This document shows, one piece after another, positions 60,457 through 64,000 of a stretch of DNA of 64,000 nt. The notes beneath the pieces were generated by a model. The model worked only from the letters and a program-made list of their open reading frames with translations, made no database searches and was not told where the DNA came from. The translations under genes were made by a program, and so were the position numbers. The stretch is taken from assembly GCA_038527215.1 (NCBI GenBank), contig JBCBGC010000022.1, forward strand, positions 8,903-72,902, written 5' to 3'. This DNA is from JAWPMV01 sp038527215. GTDB lineage: Bacteria; Bacteroidota; Bacteroidia; J057. Each line of letters begins with the position of its first letter. Within the stretch, counting starts at the first letter, position 1.

Positions 60457-60930
60457 CTAGTCTTTTTGAGGTAAGTCCCGGAGTTTTCGCGCGGGATTTC
60501 CCGCATAAACCCCTGGCTCAAGAATGTCTTTGGTCACCACCGATCCGGCTCCGATGACCACATGATCCACGATTTTTACGGGTAAAATGGTCGCGTTGGA
60601 ACCAATGGAGACATGGTCTCCGATGTGCGTGGCTTTCCACAAGGCTTTGTTCCCCATGGCAGGCCCGCCTTCACTAAAAAGGTCATTGATGAACATGACC
60701 CCATGGCCAATGAAGCACTGCTCACCAATGGTTACCAGTTCGCAGACGAAGGAATGGGATTGCACCTTGGTTCTGGCTCCGATCTTTACTTTGCCCTGAA
60801 TCTCTACGAATGGCCCGATAAAAACCCCATCCCCAATTTCACAATCATACAGATTCACCGGCTGCACGACTTTAACATCTTCACCGAAAGCAACATTGCG
60901 AATCCCGGCTTTCCATTCCTGGTAATTCAT
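60457..60930 (-). CDS. Left-handed beta-helix acyltransferase
   Basis: 157 residues of hexapeptide repeats (VVQPVNLYDCEIGDGVFIG, VKIGARTKVQSHSFV, THIGDHVSIGSNATILP) ending GVYAGNPARKLRDLP, the family of sugar N- or O-acetyltransferases such as WlbB. Probable active-site His in KVQSHSFV. Sugar substrate unknown. It lies 35 bp upstream of icmF, apparently in the same transcript, which is odd for a sugar acetyltransferase. ATG at 60930. Divergent from the glycosyltransferase at 61040. Confidence 0.83.
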   Translation of the reverse strand: MNYQEWKAGIRNVAFGEDVKVVQPVNLYDCEIGDGVFIGPFVEIQGKVKIGARTKVQSHSFVCELVTIGEQCFIGHGVMFINDLFSEGGPAMGNKALWKATHIGDHVSIGSNATILPVKIVDHVVIGAGSVVTKDILEPGVYAGNPARKLRDLPQKD

Positions 60931-61039
60931 CCCGCAAATTACATCTTATTTCCCCCAAAAACTTCTTTTTTCCCTGAAATCAATGACAAGCCTGCCGCTC
61001 TTTGTTTTCATATACGGGAAAAGGCTAATTTAGGCCGCT

Positions 61040-62359
61040 ATGAAAAAGGTACTGATTCTGGTTTACTACTGGCCGCCAGCGGGAGGAGGTGGGGTACAAC
61101 GCTGGGTGAAAATGTCCGCCTACTTGAAAAAAATGGGGTGGGAACCGCTTATTTATACCGCAGAGGACGCGGACTATCCCATCATTGATGAAAGCCTGAT
61201 CAAGGAAATTGATCCTGAAATAACGGTCATACGCCGCCCTATTTTTGAACCCAGAAAAGTCTACCAAAATCTCCTGGGAGGGAAAAAACAGGAAAGCAAA
61301 AAGAAGAGCAGTGCGGACGAAATCTTCTATCTCGACCCTAAACAAAGAAGCTGGAAACAAAATCTCTCCATTTGGATTAGAGGCAATCTGTTCATTCCTG
61401 ATGCCCGCTCCTTTTGGATTGGTCCTTCTTTTCGTTTCCTGAAACAATACCTGAAAAAGCATCCGGTAGATGCGATCATTACTTCTGGTCCGCCCCACAG
61501 CATGCATGTCATTGGCCTGAAACTCAAGCGAGCCTTAGGGGTGAATTGGGTGGCAGACTTCCGGGACCCATGGACCCAGATTGAATATTATGACCGGCTG
61601 ATGTTGACCGGTTGGGCCGACCGCAAACACAAACGGCTGGAAAAGGCAGTTTTCCAGGAGGCGGATGCCATCGCCAACGTGGCTGACTATTGGAATATTC
61701 GAGCCAATGAGGAGGGAGCGCAACAGGCCCTCACCATTACCAATGGCTATGATACCCGGGACTTTCAGCACGAGCCGCCTGCTTTGAGTGAGAAATTTCT
61801 CTTGCTGCACGCCGGAACCCTGGCCAATGACCGGAACCCTCATACTTTATGGGAAGTTCTGGAAGAAATGGCAAGTGAAATCCCCAGTTTCCGGGAGGAC
61901 TTACGCATAGAGGTGATTGGTAAAACGGATCCCATCGTTCTGAGAAAAGCAGAGGAAGCCGGATTATCAGAGAATCTGATCTCAGGGGGCTATGTCGACC
62001 ATCCGACGGCTATCCGGAAAATGCAGGCAGCTCAGGTGCTCCTTTTGCTCATCAATGATGTAGCCTTTAATGCGTTGGGAAGAATGACCGGTAAAATCTT
62101 TGAATATCTCGCGGCAAAAAGGCCGATTCTTTTGATCGGGCCGGTGAAAGGAGATGCAGCGAACGTAGTTCGTGAGACCCAATCAGGCGCGGTGGCGGAT
62201 TTTCGGGACAAATCGACCTTAAAATCCATTTTACAGGAATACTATCGTGCCTATCAAGCAGGGAATCTTCAGGTGAATTCCCAGGGGATAGAACAGTTTT
62301 CCCGGGAAAGTACGGCCGGGAAGTATGCAGAATTGTTGACAAGCATCAGCCAGACCTAA
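61040..62359 (+). CDS. Glycosyltransferase family 4-like
   Basis: 439 residues, GT-B fold. N-terminal VLILVYYWPPAGGGGVQRWVKMSAYLKKMGWEP, acceptor-side FRDPWTQ, and C-terminal nucleotide-sugar region with ANVVRE... preceded by LAAKRPILLIGPVKGDAANV. Acts presumably in cell-surface glycan or exopolysaccharide assembly. The adjacent acyltransferase (divergent) and this gene suggest polysaccharide modification. ATG at 61040. Its stop overlaps the convergent TPR gene by 4 bp (62356-62359). Confidence 0.85.
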   Translation: MKKVLILVYYWPPAGGGGVQRWVKMSAYLKKMGWEPLIYTAEDADYPIIDESLIKEIDPEITVIRRPIFEPRKVYQNLLGGKKQESKKKSSADEIFYLDPKQRSWKQNLSIWIRGNLFIPDARSFWIGPSFRFLKQYLKKHPVDAIITSGPPHSMHVIGLKLKRALGVNWVADFRDPWTQIEYYDRLMLTGWADRKHKRLEKAVFQEADAIANVADYWNIRANEEGAQQALTITNGYDTRDFQHEPPALSEKFLLLHAGTLANDRNPHTLWEVLEEMASEIPSFREDLRIEVIGKTDPIVLRKAEEAGLSENLISGGYVDHPTAIRKMQAAQVLLLLINDVAFNALGRMTGKIFEYLAAKRPILLIGPVKGDAANVVRETQSGAVADFRDKSTLKSILQEYYRAYQAGNLQVNSQGIEQFSRESTAGKYAELLTSISQT

Positions 62360-63840
62360 GGAAGTTCTGCCAGGAGCAAGGGATAAAAGGGCACTTCCAT
62401 TTGGTGGGCTTTCAACCAAATATCGAACCTTATCACCTCCTGACTGATAGGAGACCAGGGATATTTATGTGTCAGGTCCTCCATCAAGGCCTCCATCTCA
62501 TCATTGAGGAATTGATAGTAGAAGGACCTTTTCTCCAACAGATACAAAATTCGAAAAATTACCTGATCTCGGTCTGAAGCCCCGTAGCGAGCAATATGTT
62601 TGCGTAAGGCTTCAATGCGCGCAGCCGCAAGATCTATTTTTTCCTGCTCCAGGTACAGCAGGATTTCATGTATTCGGAGGCTGGTATTCCAGCCACTTTT
62701 GTCCGCCAGAATCTCATTCACATTTCCCAATAGATGAACAGCGGCCCGGAGATCTCCCTGACAAAAAGCGACACAGGAGGACAGATATCGGGTTACCTCC
62801 ATCGATGTATTTCTCCGTTTCCTTTGGGCGAACCATCCCAAGGTGCCCAGGAGCGCTTTTGCCGCGTCGAGTTGGTCGGTGTAAATATGGCCGAAACAGG
62901 CGTATATGGCGGCAGACAGATGATTGAATTTATGAGTGGGAAAAATCGCAAGCGCTTCTAAGGCCGCCTCTCTACCCGCTTCGTAATGGCCTGCCATCAA
63001 TTCAATCGCTGCGAGACGCAGGTAGGGAGCACCCAGGCGATTATTACTTTTCAGCCCGGTTTCCCGGGAGATTAATTCTATGAGTTCCTGAAGGTGCTTT
63101 TTGCCGGAGCCATAATCCTCTCTGCCTTCATCCAGCGCAGTAAGCAGGGTTAAGAAATAGTAATGCGCCCTGGCGCTGTAGGCTCGCTCCAACTCCTCTT
63201 TAAAATACTGCGTATGCCCCTCTAACCAATCAATGATCGCGCGGTCATAGACCGATTGTTTACGGGTCAGCACATTAAAATCATCCAATAGGCCTACTCC
63301 TTTGATGTCCACCTCATAGGCAGCCATTACTTCCTCTATTTCCTGATGATAGGTGGCTACAGATTCGTGATGCGCTGCAGCCAGGCTTCGGAGATAAATC
63401 AGTGCCTGCAGCCGAAACTCTGGCAGATGAAGTTGACGGGCTTGTTCGTTGACTTTTTCCAAAAGCTCGAATGCCAGATTTTCTAATCCTCGTTTAATCA
63501 GAATTTGGGCATATAGGAGCTGTTTCTGCAGTTTGACCGGGGCAAAACCCTGTGGATCGTCTTTTAGTGCAGGATGGTTTTGCAGGCTCACACTTAAACT
63601 TAGCCCTTCATATAATTTGTCTATTAGCCTTCCTTTTAGCATCAAAAAGGCCTTGGAGGCTGGATCTCCATACAATAAGCGAGACGCTTCTGCCTGGCTG
63701 ATCTGGGGATTTTTCTCAACCAACTCCATCAGCACCAGCGCTTTATTCTCCCCGCGGCTGTGGAAAGTATTTAAGAATTTTTTTAACGCACGAATTTCTG
63801 TGCTGGAGAGAACCTGCAATAGCGTTTTGATACGATCCAT
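62356..63840 (-). CDS. Large TPR-like helical protein, unknown
   Basis: 494 residues, all-helical with degenerate TPR-like units (ARIEALRKHIARYGASDRDQ, YEAGREAALEALAIFPTHKFNHL). No signal peptide, no enzymatic motif. The N-terminus MDRIKTLLQVLSSTEIRALKKFLNTFHSRGENK looks like a start-proximal dimerisation or DNA-interaction helix, but I cannot name a family. ATG at 63840. Convergent with the glycosyltransferase, overlapping 4 bp; no terminator is visible between them. Confidence 0.6.
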   Translation of the reverse strand: MDRIKTLLQVLSSTEIRALKKFLNTFHSRGENKALVLMELVEKNPQISQAEASRLLYGDPASKAFLMLKGRLIDKLYEGLSLSVSLQNHPALKDDPQGFAPVKLQKQLLYAQILIKRGLENLAFELLEKVNEQARQLHLPEFRLQALIYLRSLAAAHHESVATYHQEIEEVMAAYEVDIKGVGLLDDFNVLTRKQSVYDRAIIDWLEGHTQYFKEELERAYSARAHYYFLTLLTALDEGREDYGSGKKHLQELIELISRETGLKSNNRLGAPYLRLAAIELMAGHYEAGREAALEALAIFPTHKFNHLSAAIYACFGHIYTDQLDAAKALLGTLGWFAQRKRRNTSMEVTRYLSSCVAFCQGDLRAAVHLLGNVNEILADKSGWNTSLRIHEILLYLEQEKIDLAAARIEALRKHIARYGASDRDQVIFRILYLLEKRSFYYQFLNDEMEALMEDLTHKYPWSPISQEVIRFDIWLKAHQMEVPFYPLLLAELP

Positions 63841-64000
63841 ATTTCCAGAAGTCTGGGACAGTTCTCTCCCCCACAGACCAAGGCCTGCTACGGGGTGAGA
63901 AAAATGTTATTTATCTGACCCTTTTTCTACAAAAAATCCAAGTTTATTTGTCAACTTGCATCCTATAATTATCTAGCCCTCTTCGGTATTTAAAGAGGGA
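63841..64000. other. Upstream region of the TPR gene, to window end
   Basis: 160 bp, AT-rich. No ORF, no clear TAnnTTTG on the minus strand. A TATAATTATC stretch is near 63964 but has no obvious partner box. Confidence 0.35.

Noticed and set aside
1..64000. CRISPR arrays, insertion sequences and prophage
   Set aside because: No regularly spaced direct repeats, transposase, integrase or phage structural genes were seen in either strand.

Overview
This 64 kb window is chromosomal DNA of a free-living member of the Bacteroidota, most likely the Saprospiria/Lewinella-like branch (an inference from gene content; no 16S is present). The evidence is a complete 2,475-residue SprA (type IX secretion/gliding translocon) directly downstream of ruvA, promoters with the Bacteroidota TAnnTTTG -7 element, almost no Shine-Dalgarno sites, and many small lipoproteins and TPR proteins. 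Base composition looks even at about half G+C. I saw no insertion sequence, prophage or CRISPR array, so most of this is ordinary core genome with a few accessory spots.

Layout. 1-4.6 kb: 3' end of dnaJ, an Upf1/IGHMBP2-like SF1 helicase, then a divergent pair of a sigma-54-type response regulator without a DNA-binding domain and a lone HPt protein. 4.7-10.4 kb: SdiA-regulated-like lipoprotein, VWA protein, a fused acetate kinase-PduL phosphotransacylase, pheS. 10.6-10.7 kb: a hairpin repeat with a second copy at 56.2 kb. 10.7-15.4 kb: LRR protein, a blaI-blaR1(TonB)-tonB operon, DoxX-like protein, malic enzyme. 15.4-20.7 kb: DUF255 thioredoxin-like protein, a Cys-rich lipoprotein, a serine hydrolase carrying a GH3 C-terminal remnant. 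20.7-25.0 kb: leftward acyl-CoA cluster (carboxyltransferase, MaoC, TPR, acyl-ACP thioesterase), with DnaA-box-like sites at its head. 25.2-32.7 kb: flippase-like membrane protein, guaB, an unknown secreted protein, pspA and a truncated paralogue, fbp, a BatE-like protein, tRNA-Lys and tRNA-Leu. 33-38 kb: GH113-like hydrolase, App1-like phosphatase, NeuD-like acyltransferase, lipoprotein, fructosamine kinase. 38.2-46.5 kb: sprA and ruvA. 46.6-53.5 kb: outer-membrane barrel, YciO/Sua5-like protein, anmK, DUF547 protein, and an FAD reductase/membrane polyferredoxin pair. 53.8-56.2 kb: superoxide dismutase, a nucleotidyltransferase-like gene with a small partner, an antitoxin-like 56-residue gene, a HEAT-like protein. 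56.3-60.9 kb: acyltransferase-icmF-nfi operon. 61.0-63.8 kb: glycosyltransferase and a convergent TPR protein.

How genes work together. Several enzymes feed acyl-CoA and central carbon flux: AckA-PduL interconverts acyl-CoA, acyl phosphate and acid; the carboxyltransferase, MaoC hydratase and IcmF act on short or branched acyl-CoAs; malic enzyme and fructose-1,6-bisphosphatase link to gluconeogenesis. Envelope functions (SprA, TonB/BlaR, PspA, AnmK, flippase, barrel) form the second theme. The most unusual items are the AckA-PduL fusion, the output-less NtrC/HPt pair, the FAD/polyferredoxin membrane module, the truncated PspA paralogue, the two-copy hairpin repeat, and the small nucleotidyltransferase/antitoxin-like patch at 54.5-55.5 kb.
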